DNA from: Chitinophagaceae bacterium
GTDB lineage: Bacteria > Bacteroidota > Bacteroidia > Chitinophagales > Chitinophagaceae
Assembly (NCBI GenBank): GCA_027489035.1
Contig: JAIYAN010000023.1
Span: 124,001-188,000 of the forward strand
Direction of reading: 5' to 3'
DNA length: 64,000 bases
Shown: positions 7,804 through 17,654 of the stretch, one piece after another
Layout: every line of letters starts with the position of its first letter
Position numbering within the stretch: the first letter of the stretch is position 1
Translations under genes and position numbers: made by a program
Notes under the pieces: generated by a model
Seen by the model: only the letters and a program-made list of their open reading frames with translations
What the model was told of the DNA's origin: nothing
Databases searched by the model: none

Positions 7804-9705
7804 CTACCTCACCAACGTTACATTCCCTTTCAACGTTATTTTTGTTCCGGTTAAAAGTGTGAATTCCAAAACGTAATAGTAAGTGCCATCTGGTAATGGT
7901 TTGCCTTTATATGTTCCGTTCCAATCGTTTTGATAATTTGCAGATTTGTACACTTCGCTTCCATATCTGTTGTATACTGAAGCCCTGATATTGATAGTGC
8001 AATTGTCGTTTGTTACCAACCAAAGATCATTTATGCCATCACCATTAGGCGAAAAAGCATTTATTGGTTTTATGCAATATGGTACAACGGTTACCGTTAC
8101 ACTATCTTTATTTTTACAACCCGCTGCTGTAGTTATTGTTAAAGTATACTGCGTAGTTGTTGTTGGAGACGCAACTGGATTTAAAATATTGGCATTGTTT
8201 AAAGTAGTGGCAGGACTCCATAAATAATTCCCTACAGAACCTGTTGCATTTAGCTGAACTGAACTACCACTTAAAACACTCACTGCAGGGCCAGCGTCAA
8301 CAACTACAGATTGTAAAACAGCCACTTCAAAAATTCTTACTGCACTACATAAACCTAGATTTGCGGTAAGCGTATAAAGTGTTGTTGCAGATGGCGATAG
8401 CATTGGGTTTGCAATATTTGGATTGCTAACGCCAGTGGTTGGAGTCCAAGAAAAACTGGTACCATTACTTATAATATTTGGCATAAATGAAACGCCATTA
8501 CAAATGGTGGTATCCGCTCTATTGCTGATGGTTGGTGCATTTACCGTAACCCTAAATGTTCTTACTAAAGAGCAAGTTCCCAAACGAGCAGTTAGGGTAT
8601 AAGTGGTTGTTGTGTTTGGAGATAAAATTGGATTTGCAATGTTTGGGTTGCTCACGCCGTTTGTAGGTGTCCAAATATAATTTGTAGCATTACTAACAGT
8701 GTTTGTTTGAAATGATGCGCCTAAACAAATTGACGTATCTGCATTTGTAGTCAATGTAAGGTTATTGGTAGATGTAACCGTTACATTGAATGTAGATGTA
8801 CATGAATTGGCATCGGTTACTGTTGCGATGTAATTTCCTGCAGCTAAATTGGTTGCTGTTAATCCATTTTGTACAGGACTGGTATTCCATGATGCAGTGT
8901 AAGGAGCAGCCGAACCAGTGACATTAAGCGTTGCGCTTCCTTGTGATGAACAAGTGGCATTGGTAATGGTTGGTGTAATATTAATCGTATTTACTTTTCC
9001 AGAAACTGCAAAAAATACCGCATTCGGGAAAGGCGCATTTGTGCCAGCAGTGGTAACGTTACTGCAATTTATTTTCTGTAAAGATTTTTGAGCATCTGCA
9101 CAATTTAAATTCACTTCAACATAAAATAATTTTGGGTTGTTGGGAAATGCACTAGCGCTTGAAGCTGTTGCCACTCTTGTACATCTTCCAAACCCAGTAA
9201 GCACCGTATTTGCAGAGGCGTTAAACCAGTCATTCACAGAAACATTGGTAAGTGCATTTGTAGAAGTGCCATCTGTAAAAAATAATTTCACATTGATTAA
9301 CGAAGTTCCTTCAGTTGATAAGCACAATAAACGAATTGAGCGATAACTAGCAGGTGTATTGATTAAAAGATCACCATTTTGATTTCGAGGAACAATTAAT
9401 GCATTGTTATTTCCATAATTGTTTAATTGATAACTACCAGATGCATCTGCAATTGTACCATTATCGGGAAGACCGCCACCAGCAAAACCGTTTGTAGTTC
9501 TAAACGATTGTGTGTACATCACATTATTTGACGCAGGCACACCATCTAAAGCAACGGTAGTGGTAGCTAATGCACTTGTTCCTGTTTCAGCAATTACATC
9601 ATGATTAAATCCACCAATGGCTATTGGGTTGAATTGTGCTTTTGAACTGAATGAAAAGCAAATACAAATGATTAATAATAATGGGGTTAATTTTTCATTT
9701 CTCAT
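7804..9705 (-). CDS. Secreted protein with T9SS type B (gliding-associated CHU_C) sorting domain
   Basis: The 633-aa protein starts with a signal peptide (about residues 1-23, ending SSKAQ). Its C-terminal 92 residues (542-633, with INAFSPNGDGINDLW and PDGTYYYVLEF) are the gliding-motility-associated type B sorting domain recognised by the type IX secretion system, so the product is expected at the cell surface or outside. Between them lie an N-terminal region of unknown function and three Ig/PKD-like repeats of about 76 residues (314-389, 390-464, 465-541), the first two very similar to each other. An SprB-type repeat resembling ATVTDANSC precedes them. The gene is single and ends against a repeat array. 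Confidence 0.9.
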   Translation of the reverse strand: MRNEKLTPLLLIICICFSFSSKAQFNPIAIGGFNHDVIAETGTSALATTTVALDGVPASNNVMYTQSFRTTNGFAGGGLPDNGTIADASGSYQLNNYGNNNALIVPRNQNGDLLINTPASYRSIRLLCLSTEGTSLINVKLFFTDGTSTNALTNVSVNDWFNASANTVLTGFGRCTRVATASSASAFPNNPKLFYVEVNLNCADAQKSLQKINCSNVTTAGTNAPFPNAVFFAVSGKVNTINITPTITNATCSSQGSATLNVTGSAAPYTASWNTSPVQNGLTATNLAAGNYIATVTDANSCTSTFNVTVTSTNNLTLTTNADTSICLGASFQTNTVSNATNYIWTPTNGVSNPNIANPILSPNTTTTYTLTARLGTCSLVRTFRVTVNAPTISNRADTTICNGVSFMPNIISNGTSFSWTPTTGVSNPNIANPMLSPSATTLYTLTANLGLCSAVRIFEVAVLQSVVVDAGPAVSVLSGSSVQLNATGSVGNYLWSPATTLNNANILNPVASPTTTTQYTLTITTAAGCKNKDSVTVTVVPYCIKPINAFSPNGDGINDLWLVTNDNCTINIRASVYNRYGSEVYKSANYQNDWNGTYKGKPLPDGTYYYVLEFTLLTGTKITLKGNVTLVR

Positions 9706-9833
9706 AAAAAATAATTGCTGGTTTAGAAATTAGTTTTGGTAGCTGTAAGTAAACAACATTTCAGTAAAGATTAAATTTAACGAATAAATCATTATGCTGT
9801 ATTCATTCTTTCAAAAATCAATTTATGTTGCTC

Positions 9834-10412
9834 CTATTCCTCTCTAAAAACAGTTACAAAATTAAACCCCACAAATATTATTTTTGAATTTGGTACTACA
9901 CCTACTGAACAAGATGCAAGCCCTGGTTTATTGAAATGAGCATAAATTCCTCTTTGTTTCATTCTGTGTCCGGGTGATTTATCAAAAGCTGATAATACAA
10001 TATTTGCCAATTCTTCATAAGTAACATCAAAATTATATCCACGATATATATTTTCTGATATCCACATGCTAGGTCCGTCAAATGTAGATCGCTGAGTTTT
10101 AACACCAAACTTTTTTTCAGATTCATTAGATATTAAATTTCTAACTCTGGTGGAGTCTTTCCACATTTTTTCTAAATCAGGATGATAAAGTCTATTTTCT
10201 TTGGTGACAATAGAAACTTGTTTTACAGTAACTTCTTTGTACAGAATGTTTGACCAGACAAGCGTATCAACATTAATTGATTTTCTTAAGTCATTCAATT
10301 GTTCGAACAATATTTTTTCGAACAATTTTTTATCAAAATGGTTGTAATCGATTTTTTGAGCCTTCGAAATAAAAAAAGAAAATAAAAAAGACAAGATTAT
10401 TATGTGTTTCAT
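9834..10412 (-). CDS. Exported CAP-domain (SCP-like) protein
   Basis: The 192-aa product has a signal peptide (about 1-18, ending FISKAQ). The remainder fits a divergent CAP domain: an early LFEQLNDLRKSINVDTLVWSNILYKEV helix pair, a WISENIYRG motif in the place of the usual GENI, and a late SPGHRMKQ followed by ASCSVGVVPNSKIIFVGFNF. The first canonical CAP His in the early helix is not obvious, so metal binding is uncertain. CAP proteins of bacteria are secreted and mostly of unknown role. No partner genes are adjacent. Confidence 0.7.
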   Translation of the reverse strand: MKHIIILSFLFSFFISKAQKIDYNHFDKKLFEKILFEQLNDLRKSINVDTLVWSNILYKEVTVKQVSIVTKENRLYHPDLEKMWKDSTRVRNLISNESEKKFGVKTQRSTFDGPSMWISENIYRGYNFDVTYEELANIVLSAFDKSPGHRMKQRGIYAHFNKPGLASCSVGVVPNSKIIFVGFNFVTVFREE

Positions 10413-10672
10413 ATTTTTCGCTTTTAACTTAAAACTAGTTAAAATAAAATATACATATTGTTAAAGTAAATGAAGTGAAAATTGTTTTCTAATCAGTTGT
10501 CGATTCTATGTTATCGTTTTGTCTTAAGAATTTTTGTTTAAAATTTGCATCATATAATTTTATTTAAATTAAATTTGAAATGTTGTTTTTATCGTCAATA
10601 TCGAAAGTATTTTAACACGGTTACATCACAATTGTAATGGCTAATTCAACCCATTTTTAAAACATAATTTTT

Positions 10673-11128
10673 ATGCAATCAAAAGCAGCAAATGTTGAGT
10701 CTTATATCAATGACTTATCTGAAGAAAGAAAAAATATTATCAATGAGTTGCGCAAACTGATTTTAAAAAATTTGCCAAAAGGTTTTGCCGAAGAGATGAG
10801 TTACGGAATGATTGGCTATTGCGTTCCACATAGTATTTATCCCAATGGTTATCATTGTGATCCAAAACAACCACTTCCGTTTTTGAGTATGGCTTCGCAA
10901 AAAAACTTTATTGCCCTTTATCATATGGGCATTTATATGAACCCAGCCTTAATGGATTGGTTTACTGCTGAATATGCCAACCGCGTAAAAGGCAAACTAG
11001 ATATGGGTAAAAGCTGTATTCGATTTAAAAAAATGGACCAAATTCCATTTGATTTGATTGGAGAACTCGCTTCAAAAATGACGGTAAAAGAATGGATTGA
11101 TTGTTATGAAAAATCTTTAAAGCGTTGA
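10673..11128 (+). CDS. DUF1801 domain protein (YdhG-like)
   Basis: The 151-aa protein matches the DUF1801 pattern: VESYINDLSEERKNIINELRKLI at the N-terminus, EEMSYGMIGY, and later FIALYHMGIYMNP with a C-terminal GKSCIRFKKMDQIP. The fold is that of YdhG/frataxin-like proteins, some of which are called putative iron chaperones; that role is not shown for this branch. It ends 3 nt from the stop codon of the convergent DsbA-like gene. Confidence 0.85.
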   Translation: MQSKAANVESYINDLSEERKNIINELRKLILKNLPKGFAEEMSYGMIGYCVPHSIYPNGYHCDPKQPLPFLSMASQKNFIALYHMGIYMNPALMDWFTAEYANRVKGKLDMGKSCIRFKKMDQIPFDLIGELASKMTVKEWIDCYEKSLKR

Positions 11129-11131
11129 TGA

Positions 11132-11779
11132 TTATTGCGTTTCCAATACTGCTTTAATTCTTTTTTCCAATTCGGCTTCATCTGTATATCCCCTTGCAAC
11201 CATGTGGAATGTAGATGATTTTGTTTGTATGAAAACGGTTGGATACCCTTCTACTTTTAATTGCTGTACCAACGAAAATTCATAATGCGCCATGTCTTTG
11301 TATTCCTCACTTTTTAACTTCGAATAAAAAGTTTCTTCATTGATGCTGTACTTTTCCAATAAATGTCTGTATGCCTCATCATCGGTTAAATCCCTTCCTT
11401 CATAATGTAAACTGTATTGTAAATCTGCCGAAAACTCCACCATTCTTTCGGGATAAAATTCTTTAAAAATACACATTGCGATGGCCGGCTTTTCTGAATT
11501 GGGATACCAATCACTATCCTCCGGATTTTTAATGTGCCATAAATAATCTTGTCCAAATGTTATGCCAGTGGCTTCTTCAACCGTTTTATATGCCTTTAAA
11601 ATATAGTCTGCACTTACTTTAATGTGAACGGGTTTTTCTGGCATTATCATTCCACCACTTAATACTTCTACGTCTAATTCATTTTTAAACGTATTGGCAA
11701 TGTTTGTGATTACTTTACTGAAACCATAGCACCATCCGCAATACGCATCATAACAATATATCAAAGTCATTTTTTCCAT
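11132..11779 (-). CDS. DsbA-family thioredoxin-fold oxidoreductase
   Basis: The 215-aa protein has the CGWC active-site motif near residues 14-17 in DAYCGWCYG, and a cis-Pro loop near the C-terminus (EGYPTVFI), with the helical insertion of the DsbA/FrnE superfamily between them. There is no signal peptide, so it probably works in the cytoplasm, as FrnE-like proteins do, rather than as a periplasmic disulfide oxidase. The gene starts 9 nt after the polA stop codon and is probably co-transcribed with polA. Confidence 0.85.
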   Translation of the reverse strand: MEKMTLIYCYDAYCGWCYGFSKVITNIANTFKNELDVEVLSGGMIMPEKPVHIKVSADYILKAYKTVEEATGITFGQDYLWHIKNPEDSDWYPNSEKPAIAMCIFKEFYPERMVEFSADLQYSLHYEGRDLTDDEAYRHLLEKYSINEETFYSKLKSEEYKDMAHYEFSLVQQLKVEGYPTVFIQTKSSTFHMVARGYTDEAELEKRIKAVLETQ

Positions 11780-11788
11780 AGTAAATAT

Positions 11789-14617
11789 TTAATGAGCCGC
11801 TAACCAATTATCACCAAATCCAATTTCAGCATCCGTAGGAACTTCGTTTGGCAAAATCAATGCATGTTGCATACACTCCAAAATAACGGGTTTCACTTTG
11901 TCAAGTTCTTCTTTCAATACATCAAACACCAATTCATCATGTACTTGCAATATCATTTTCGATTTGAATTGATGTTGCACAAAAGCCGCATCAATTTTTA
12001 TCATAGCGAGTTTGATCATATCGGCAGCGGTACCTTGAATGGGCGAATTGATGGCGTTTCTTTCAGCAAATCCACGAATGGTAAAGTTTGCCGAATTGAT
12101 GTCTTTCAACCAACGCTTACGTCCCATCAACGTTTGTACATATCCGTTATCTTTACCAAATTTGATGCTGTCATCCATGTATTGCTGAATATTTGGAAAC
12201 TGTTTTTTGTAATTGTCGATGATTTCTTTTGCTTCTGTTCTGGAGATACCCAAATTTTCTGCCAATCCAAATGCACCTTGACCGTATATAATTCCAAAGT
12301 TTACACTCTTGGCTTTGTAACGCATTTCTTTGGTTACTTCAGTTTCTTCCACATTAAACACTTTCGCCGCCGTTGCCGTATGAATGTCTTTTCCGGTTCT
12401 GAATGCTTCACACATATTTACATCTCCACTGATTGCGGCTACAATCCTTAATTCTATTTGAGAATAATCTGCCGAAACCAATACATGGTTTTCATCGCGG
12501 GGTACAAATGCTTTTCTGATTTCTTTTCCCCTTTCTGTTCTGATGGGAATGTTTTGCAAATTGGGATTGTTGCTGCTCAAACGACCTGTTACCGCAACGG
12601 CTTGCGCATAGCTCGTATGCACCCTTCCCGTTTTTGGATTAATCAATAGTGGCAACGCATCTACATAAGTTGATTTCAATTTCGTGAGCTCGCGAAAGAT
12701 TAAAATGTCGTCGCAAATTTTATGTTGTACAGCAAGTTTTGTTAAGATGTCTTCACCAGTAGCATACTGACCTGTCTTTGTTTTTTTTGCTTTTGGATCG
12801 AGTTGTAATTTTTCAAACAATACTTCGCCCAATTGTTTTGGAGAGGCCAAATTAAATCTAACGCCAGCTTGTTCGTACACAGATTCTTCTGCTTTTTTAG
12901 CATCCAATTCTAAATCTTTTGAATAATGATTGAGAAATTGCTCGTCTATTTTTATGCCTTCAAACTCCATATTGGCTAATACTTTAACCAATGGACATTC
13001 CACTTCGTTAAATATTTTTTCAACTTCCAATTGAATGACTTGTGGTGCAAATTTTTCTTTCAATTGAAGCGTAATGTCTGCATCTTCTCCAGCATATTCT
13101 TTTACTTTTTCAATTTCCACATCACGCATATTGCCTTGATTTTTTCCTTTTTTACCAATCAACGCTTCAATGTGAACGGGTTCGTAACCAAGGTATTTTT
13201 CGCTTAGCAAATCCATGCTTCTTTTTCCTTCGGGCTCAATAACATAATGTGCCAACATGGTATCAAAAAACGAACCTTTAATGTCGATGTTGTACCATTT
13301 CAAAACCAACAAATCATATTTGATGTTTTGTCCAATCCATTTCTTTTTTGGATTTTCAAAAATGGGTTTAAACTTGTTTAGCAGTTCCTGACATTCATTT
13401 TTATTTTCACTGCAAGGCACATAAAAAGCTTCATGTGGTTTCACCGAAAAGCTTAATCCTACAAGGTTTGCAAGGTTTGCATCGATGTTGGTGGTTTCTG
13501 TATCAAAACAAATTTCATTTTCTTTTTGTAAAAGATCAATTAAGTTTTTTAAAGAAGCCTCATCGTTTACCAATTTATAATCGTGATTGGTATTGTCGAT
13601 GTTTTTATCAGCCGATGTGTAATTTTCTGTATTGTTTTCAATCTTTGAAACTTGAGAAGAATCAGCTGTTTCAACATAATTTCCAAACAAATCCATTTGA
13701 GCTGGTTGAGCAGATGCTTTAGGTTTTTCAATAGGCAATTCTAATGTTTCGCCTAAAATTCTTTTTGCCATTGTTTTAAATTCCAATGACGTGAAAATTT
13801 CTGTGAGCGCTTCTTTATTCCACTCTTTCAATTTATAATCTTCTTCATGAAACTCAACAGGCACATTGGTTATAATTGTGGCGAGTTTTTTACTCATAAT
13901 GGCTTTCTCTTTGCCATTACGAATCTTTTCACCAAGCGCACCTTTTATCGTTGCTGCATTTTCTAAAACATTTTCTAACGAACCATATTCTTTTAAAAGT
14001 TTGGCCGCTGTTTTTTCACCCACGCCAGGAATTCCAGGAATGTTATCAACCGCATCTCCCATCATACCCAACATATCAATCACTTGATGCACATGTTCGA
14101 TATCCCATTTTGCACAGATTTCCTCAGGTCCCCAAATTTCATGTGTACCACCTTGATAAGCAGGCTTGTACATTTTGATATGTTGACTAACCAATTGTCC
14201 GTAGTCTTTATCTGGCGTAACCATGTACACATCGTATCCCAGTAGTTCTGCTTGTTTTGCCAAAGTTCCGATGACATCATCCGCTTCAAAGCCATCCATT
14301 TCTACTACAGGAATATTAAAACCTTTGATGATTTTTTTGATGTCTGGAACTGCCGATAAAATATCTTCAGGTGTTTCTTGTCTGTTGGCTTTATAATCAG
14401 CGAAATCGGTATGTCTTTCGGTTAATGCATGTGTATCAAAGCAAACCGCCATGTGCGTTGGCTTTTGGTTGTTGATGAGTTCGATAATTGCGTTGGTAAA
14501 TCCAAATTGAGCATTGGTGTTTCTTCCTGTACTGGTAATTCTTGGACTTCTAATAAGTGCGTAATAAGCCCTGAAAACGAGCGCAAACGCATCGAGTAAA
14601 TACAATTTTTTCTGCAT
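11789..14617 (-). CDS. polA: DNA polymerase I
   Basis: The 942-aa protein carries all three activities of the full family A enzyme. The 5'-3' exonuclease occupies about residues 1-290 (LLDAFALVFRAYYAL, DGFEADDVIG, GDAVDNIPGIPGVG). The 3'-5' exonuclease starts at FDTET near residue 372 and has the YAGEDADITL exo III motif, so proofreading should be active. The polymerase has motif A DYSQIELRIVA, motif B RYKAKSVNFGIIYGQG and motif C QVHDELVFDV. It acts in repair and Okazaki-fragment processing. The linker at about 300-345 is low complexity. The start at 14617 sits 4 nt after a TACTTTTA box. Confidence 0.98.
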   Translation of the reverse strand: MQKKLYLLDAFALVFRAYYALIRSPRITSTGRNTNAQFGFTNAIIELINNQKPTHMAVCFDTHALTERHTDFADYKANRQETPEDILSAVPDIKKIIKGFNIPVVEMDGFEADDVIGTLAKQAELLGYDVYMVTPDKDYGQLVSQHIKMYKPAYQGGTHEIWGPEEICAKWDIEHVHQVIDMLGMMGDAVDNIPGIPGVGEKTAAKLLKEYGSLENVLENAATIKGALGEKIRNGKEKAIMSKKLATIITNVPVEFHEEDYKLKEWNKEALTEIFTSLEFKTMAKRILGETLELPIEKPKASAQPAQMDLFGNYVETADSSQVSKIENNTENYTSADKNIDNTNHDYKLVNDEASLKNLIDLLQKENEICFDTETTNIDANLANLVGLSFSVKPHEAFYVPCSENKNECQELLNKFKPIFENPKKKWIGQNIKYDLLVLKWYNIDIKGSFFDTMLAHYVIEPEGKRSMDLLSEKYLGYEPVHIEALIGKKGKNQGNMRDVEIEKVKEYAGEDADITLQLKEKFAPQVIQLEVEKIFNEVECPLVKVLANMEFEGIKIDEQFLNHYSKDLELDAKKAEESVYEQAGVRFNLASPKQLGEVLFEKLQLDPKAKKTKTGQYATGEDILTKLAVQHKICDDILIFRELTKLKSTYVDALPLLINPKTGRVHTSYAQAVAVTGRLSSNNPNLQNIPIRTERGKEIRKAFVPRDENHVLVSADYSQIELRIVAAISGDVNMCEAFRTGKDIHTATAAKVFNVEETEVTKEMRYKAKSVNFGIIYGQGAFGLAENLGISRTEAKEIIDNYKKQFPNIQQYMDDSIKFGKDNGYVQTLMGRKRWLKDINSANFTIRGFAERNAINSPIQGTAADMIKLAMIKIDAAFVQHQFKSKMILQVHDELVFDVLKEELDKVKPVILECMQHALILPNEVPTDAEIGFGDNWLAAH

Positions 14618-14621
14618 GGCA

Positions 14622-14629
14622 TAAAAGTA
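14622..14629 (-). promoter_or_regulatory. Weak -7 box directly before polA (leaderless candidate)
   Basis: The minus strand reads TACTTTTA, TGCC, ATG. The box deviates from TAnnTTTG only at the last base; spacing to the start is the same 4 nt as for pheS, the DUF983 gene and the TonB-receptor gene. Confidence 0.4.
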
Positions 14630-14720
14630 ATTAAAATTGTGGTTTAACTAGGCTTTTGTATTTGAAAATTGTAGCTATGTTGAAATAGCGGCGCATTAGT
14701 TTACATACTGCCTTATTGTT

Positions 14721-14728
14721 TATATTTG
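14721..14728 (+). promoter_or_regulatory. -7 box directly before psuK (leaderless candidate)
   Basis: TATATTTG matches TAnnTTTG fully and is followed by CGC and the ATG at 14732, which places the expected +1 on the A of the start codon. The TTG at 14726 lies inside the box and cannot be the start. Confidence 0.6.
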
Positions 14729-14731
14729 CGC

Positions 14732-15655
14732 ATGCCATCAGTTGTATGTATAGGAGCCGTTTTAATCGATGAATTGTTTTTTTGTGGAGAGCCAATCATT
14801 ACGTCTACATCAAATCCTGCCATTCAAAAAAAAGAAATTGGTGGTGTCATGAGTAACATTGCAAGACATCTTTCTCTTTTTGAAATTGATGTTGAGTTTA
14901 TCACCGTTTTTGGTTCTGATACGGATGCTGCATTCATCAAAAAAAGCTTTTTAGAAACAGGATTGTCTTTTCAACATTCCTTAGAAATTGATGAGCCAAC
15001 AGGAAAATATTGCGCCATTCATCAACCCGATGGAAGTTTGTTTACCGCAGCATGTTCTGATACACTTTCCAAAATGATTACTGATGATTTTTTTCAAACG
15101 AGGATTGATATTTTAAAAGAGGCTGAAATAATTGTTGCTGATACCAATCTTGAAATCGAAGCATTGAAGTGGTTGATTAATTTTTCATTGATAGAAAATA
15201 AAAAACTGATCATCGAGCCGGTATCCATTGCTAAAGCCAATAAATTATCTGCTATAGATTTAAATGGAGTGTTTATGATTACCCCAAATCAGGATGAAGT
15301 TTATTCCATTCAACAGGACTCGGATCATACATTAGAGCACGTTTCTTTAAAGCTAATTGATAGAGGCATTAAACAAGTTTGGGTTAGCTTGGGAGAAAAG
15401 GGATCGGTGATGTATAACAAGACGAATAAACTTCAATTAGATGTCCCACAAATTACAATCAAAGACTCTACAGGAGCGGGAGACGCTGCCCTTGCTGCCT
15501 GGGTTTTTGCTTACTTAAATCAATATGCAGAAATTGATTGTCTTAAAATTGCCCATAGTTTTGCTTTAGACATTTTGCGTAAAGAAGGTGCTGTTGACAA
15601 GTCAATAACCAAAGAAAAATTATTATCACTACGTACAAAATATTATCATGATTAA
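14732..15655 (+). CDS. psuK: PfkB-family sugar kinase, probable pseudouridine kinase
   Basis: The 307-aa protein has the ribokinase fold: an N-terminal IGAVLIDELFF segment, the Gly-rich GGVMSNIARHLS substrate-site motif near residue 40, and the PfkB C-terminal signature DSTGAGDAALAAWVFAY, whose second Asp is the catalytic base. The specificity call rests mainly on the neighbour: it overlaps by 8 nt with a gene for pseudouridine-5'-phosphate glycosidase, the next step of the same pathway. The expected reaction is ATP-dependent phosphorylation of pseudouridine at the 5' position. The ATG at 14732 is preferred because an upstream TTG falls inside the promoter box. Confidence 0.87.
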   Translation: MPSVVCIGAVLIDELFFCGEPIITSTSNPAIQKKEIGGVMSNIARHLSLFEIDVEFITVFGSDTDAAFIKKSFLETGLSFQHSLEIDEPTGKYCAIHQPDGSLFTAACSDTLSKMITDDFFQTRIDILKEAEIIVADTNLEIEALKWLINFSLIENKKLIIEPVSIAKANKLSAIDLNGVFMITPNQDEVYSIQQDSDHTLEHVSLKLIDRGIKQVWVSLGEKGSVMYNKTNKLQLDVPQITIKDSTGAGDAALAAWVFAYLNQYAEIDCLKIAHSFALDILRKEGAVDKSITKEKLLSLRTKYYHD

Positions 15656-16562
15656 AACTGATTTTTTACATATTCATCCCGAAGTTGCGGAAGCCATTAA
15701 AAACAACCAACCCATTGTAGCGTTGGAGTCTACCATCATTTCTCATGGAATGCCTTACCCAAGAAATGTAGAAACGGCCATTAGTGTGGAAGCGGCGGTT
15801 AGAGCTGAAGGTGCGATACCTGCTACCATTGCCATTAAAGAAGGTAAATGTTATGTTGGGTTATCGAATGATGATTTGGAGTTTTTTGGCAAAGAAAAAA
15901 ATGTGTGGAAAGTTAGTATTCGTGATATGCCTTATGTTATCGCGAATAAATTACCCGGAGCAACCACAGTAGCGGCTACAATGAGAATCGCAGCCATGGC
16001 GGGCATTCAGATTTTTGCAACCGGAGGAATTGGTGGCGTACACAGAGGTGCTGAAAATACGATGGATATTTCTGCCGATTTAACTGAAATGTCAACAACA
16101 AATGTGGCAGTGGTTTCTGCAGGCGTGAAATCTATTTTAGACATTGGACTTACCCTTGAATATCTAGAAACCTTAGGCATCCCTGTTGTGACTTTTGGTC
16201 AAAAAGAGTTCCCTAGTTTTTACTCTCGAAAAAGTGGATTTATTTCTCCGTTGAGCATTGATACACCATCATCAATTGCAGAAATGCTACAAGTAAAATG
16301 GGACCTTGGTTTAAATGGTTCTGTGTTAATAGCTAACCCTGTTCCTACAGATCAAGAAGTAGATCCCGAAACTATTGAAGGGTATATTCAACAGGCATTA
16401 ACCGCAGCAACCGAAAACAAAATTATCGGAAAAGAAATAACGCCTTTTTTACTAAAATATATTGCAGATCATTCAAAAGGAGAAAGCCTTGATGCAAACA
16501 TTGCTTTGATACATCACAATGCTAGTCTGGCGGGTAAGATTGCGGTGGAGATGAAGAAATAA
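15648..16562 (+). CDS. psuG: Pseudouridine-5'-phosphate glycosidase
   Basis: The 304-aa enzyme cleaves the C-C glycosidic bond of pseudouridine 5'-phosphate to give uracil and ribose 5-phosphate. The family's catalytic positions are visible: Glu in VALESTIISHGMPYP, Lys in IAIKEGKCYVGL, Asp in MDISADLTEM and Lys in SAGVKSILDIG, along with the conserved ATGGIGGVHRGAE loop. Length is normal. It overlaps psuK by 8 nt in another frame, so the two are translationally coupled and together salvage pseudouridine released from RNA turnover. Confidence 0.96.
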   Translation: MIKTDFLHIHPEVAEAIKNNQPIVALESTIISHGMPYPRNVETAISVEAAVRAEGAIPATIAIKEGKCYVGLSNDDLEFFGKEKNVWKVSIRDMPYVIANKLPGATTVAATMRIAAMAGIQIFATGGIGGVHRGAENTMDISADLTEMSTTNVAVVSAGVKSILDIGLTLEYLETLGIPVVTFGQKEFPSFYSRKSGFISPLSIDTPSSIAEMLQVKWDLGLNGSVLIANPVPTDQEVDPETIEGYIQQALTAATENKIIGKEITPFLLKYIADHSKGESLDANIALIHHNASLAGKIAVEMKK

Positions 16563-16628
16563 GACATTTCGTTAGAATTCTAAAGGAAAATAATATTTCT
16601 GCCTACTTTGTTTTCAAGATTAAAAAAT

Positions 16629-17639
16629 TTAAAAAGGAAACCTTATCCCAACTATAGGAACTGAATTTTTTTTAGCATCCCTGATTGTACCAATGCTTAA
16701 CCCTATGCCATTGTTAATTTCTGTAAACATGTTTATACGAAAAGCATCTCCTTTAAACCCTATTTCATTAGTCTGTTTACCAATAATTATCCCCGCATCT
16801 ATCCCAAACCAAACTGGGGCTCCATTTGATTTACTAATATTTGCACTCCAAATAAAATTATAACCTATATGTTGATCTATCTTGAAAACGCCATTAACAA
16901 TTTCATAAAAACCATATCCAACAGTAGCAGTTCCAATTGACATAAAGGGTTCTTCGTACTTGTCTTTAAAAATTAAGGATATTTTTCCACCTGCAGTAGG
17001 AACCCAACGATTACCAATCAGATATACATTTACATCAGTTGAATAATTTATACTGTACCTTTTATTTCCCTTGGATTTTCCAATTTTGAATGAATCATTT
17101 TCATGAACTATTTCTATTTTATAATTCCGGTTACAAGTTTTTTTATTTTGAGTTAATTTATGAATTGCACTATCAATACTAACTTTTTGAAATAAATCTA
17201 TCTTATTTGCAGACTCCAAATAAATATGCATTTCCACTGAATTACTTAAATCGTATATGACATAATGAAATGGTGGTAGATTCTCATTTAATCTGTATTT
17301 TTCATTTTCAAGATTAAACTCCTCTTCTGTAAATTCATTGCTCTGTATTTTCAACCGACGCTTACCATCTCCCTTAACCAAATAATGCATCACTTGAGGC
17401 CATTCTGTGTAATCTTTATCTTGAAATGACTTCTTAATATCTGTGGTAAAAATAGAAACTAAAGAATCTGCTCTTGAATATTTATATAGATCATCAAACG
17501 AAGCACAAACAATCCTCACTTGATTATTCCCTCCCAATCGAACTATTAAAGTATCAGATGGAGAATTTGATCCTAATGTGCTTTTGGGATTTAAAACAAC
17601 GAAATAAAATAAAATTGAAATTATAATTGATTTTTGCAT
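16629..17639 (-). CDS. Exported hypothetical protein in the sigma-factor operon
   Basis: The 336-aa product has a hydrophobic signal segment (about 1-23). The mature part starts with a LIVRLGGNNQVRIVCASFDDLYKY segment and ends with alternating polar and hydrophobic strands closing on the aromatic residue of GIRFPF, as in outer-membrane beta-barrels; a small barrel or surface-associated protein is therefore possible but not proven. No family was recognised. It starts 15 nt after the anti-sigma candidate gene and is the last gene of the sigma operon, which suggests that it is a target or sensor partner of that system. Confidence 0.7.
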   Translation of the reverse strand: MQKSIIISILFYFVVLNPKSTLGSNSPSDTLIVRLGGNNQVRIVCASFDDLYKYSRADSLVSIFTTDIKKSFQDKDYTEWPQVMHYLVKGDGKRRLKIQSNEFTEEEFNLENEKYRLNENLPPFHYVIYDLSNSVEMHIYLESANKIDLFQKVSIDSAIHKLTQNKKTCNRNYKIEIVHENDSFKIGKSKGNKRYSINYSTDVNVYLIGNRWVPTAGGKISLIFKDKYEEPFMSIGTATVGYGFYEIVNGVFKIDQHIGYNFIWSANISKSNGAPVWFGIDAGIIIGKQTNEIGFKGDAFRINMFTEINNGIGLSIGTIRDAKKNSVPIVGIRFPF

Positions 17640-17654
17640 GATTTTTTATGAGGT

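Noticed and set aside
11864..12451. Long open frames opposite polA (195 codons), and similarly opposite uvrB at 21038-21535 and pheT at 54360-54929
   Set aside because: They are antisense shadows of conserved genes with no recognisable domains or promoters.
13459..13488. GCAAACCTT repeated with 9-bp period inside polA, similar to the intergenic arrays
   Set aside because: It encodes ANLANLVG, which aligns without insertion to the normal exonuclease-domain sequence, so it is coding coincidence.
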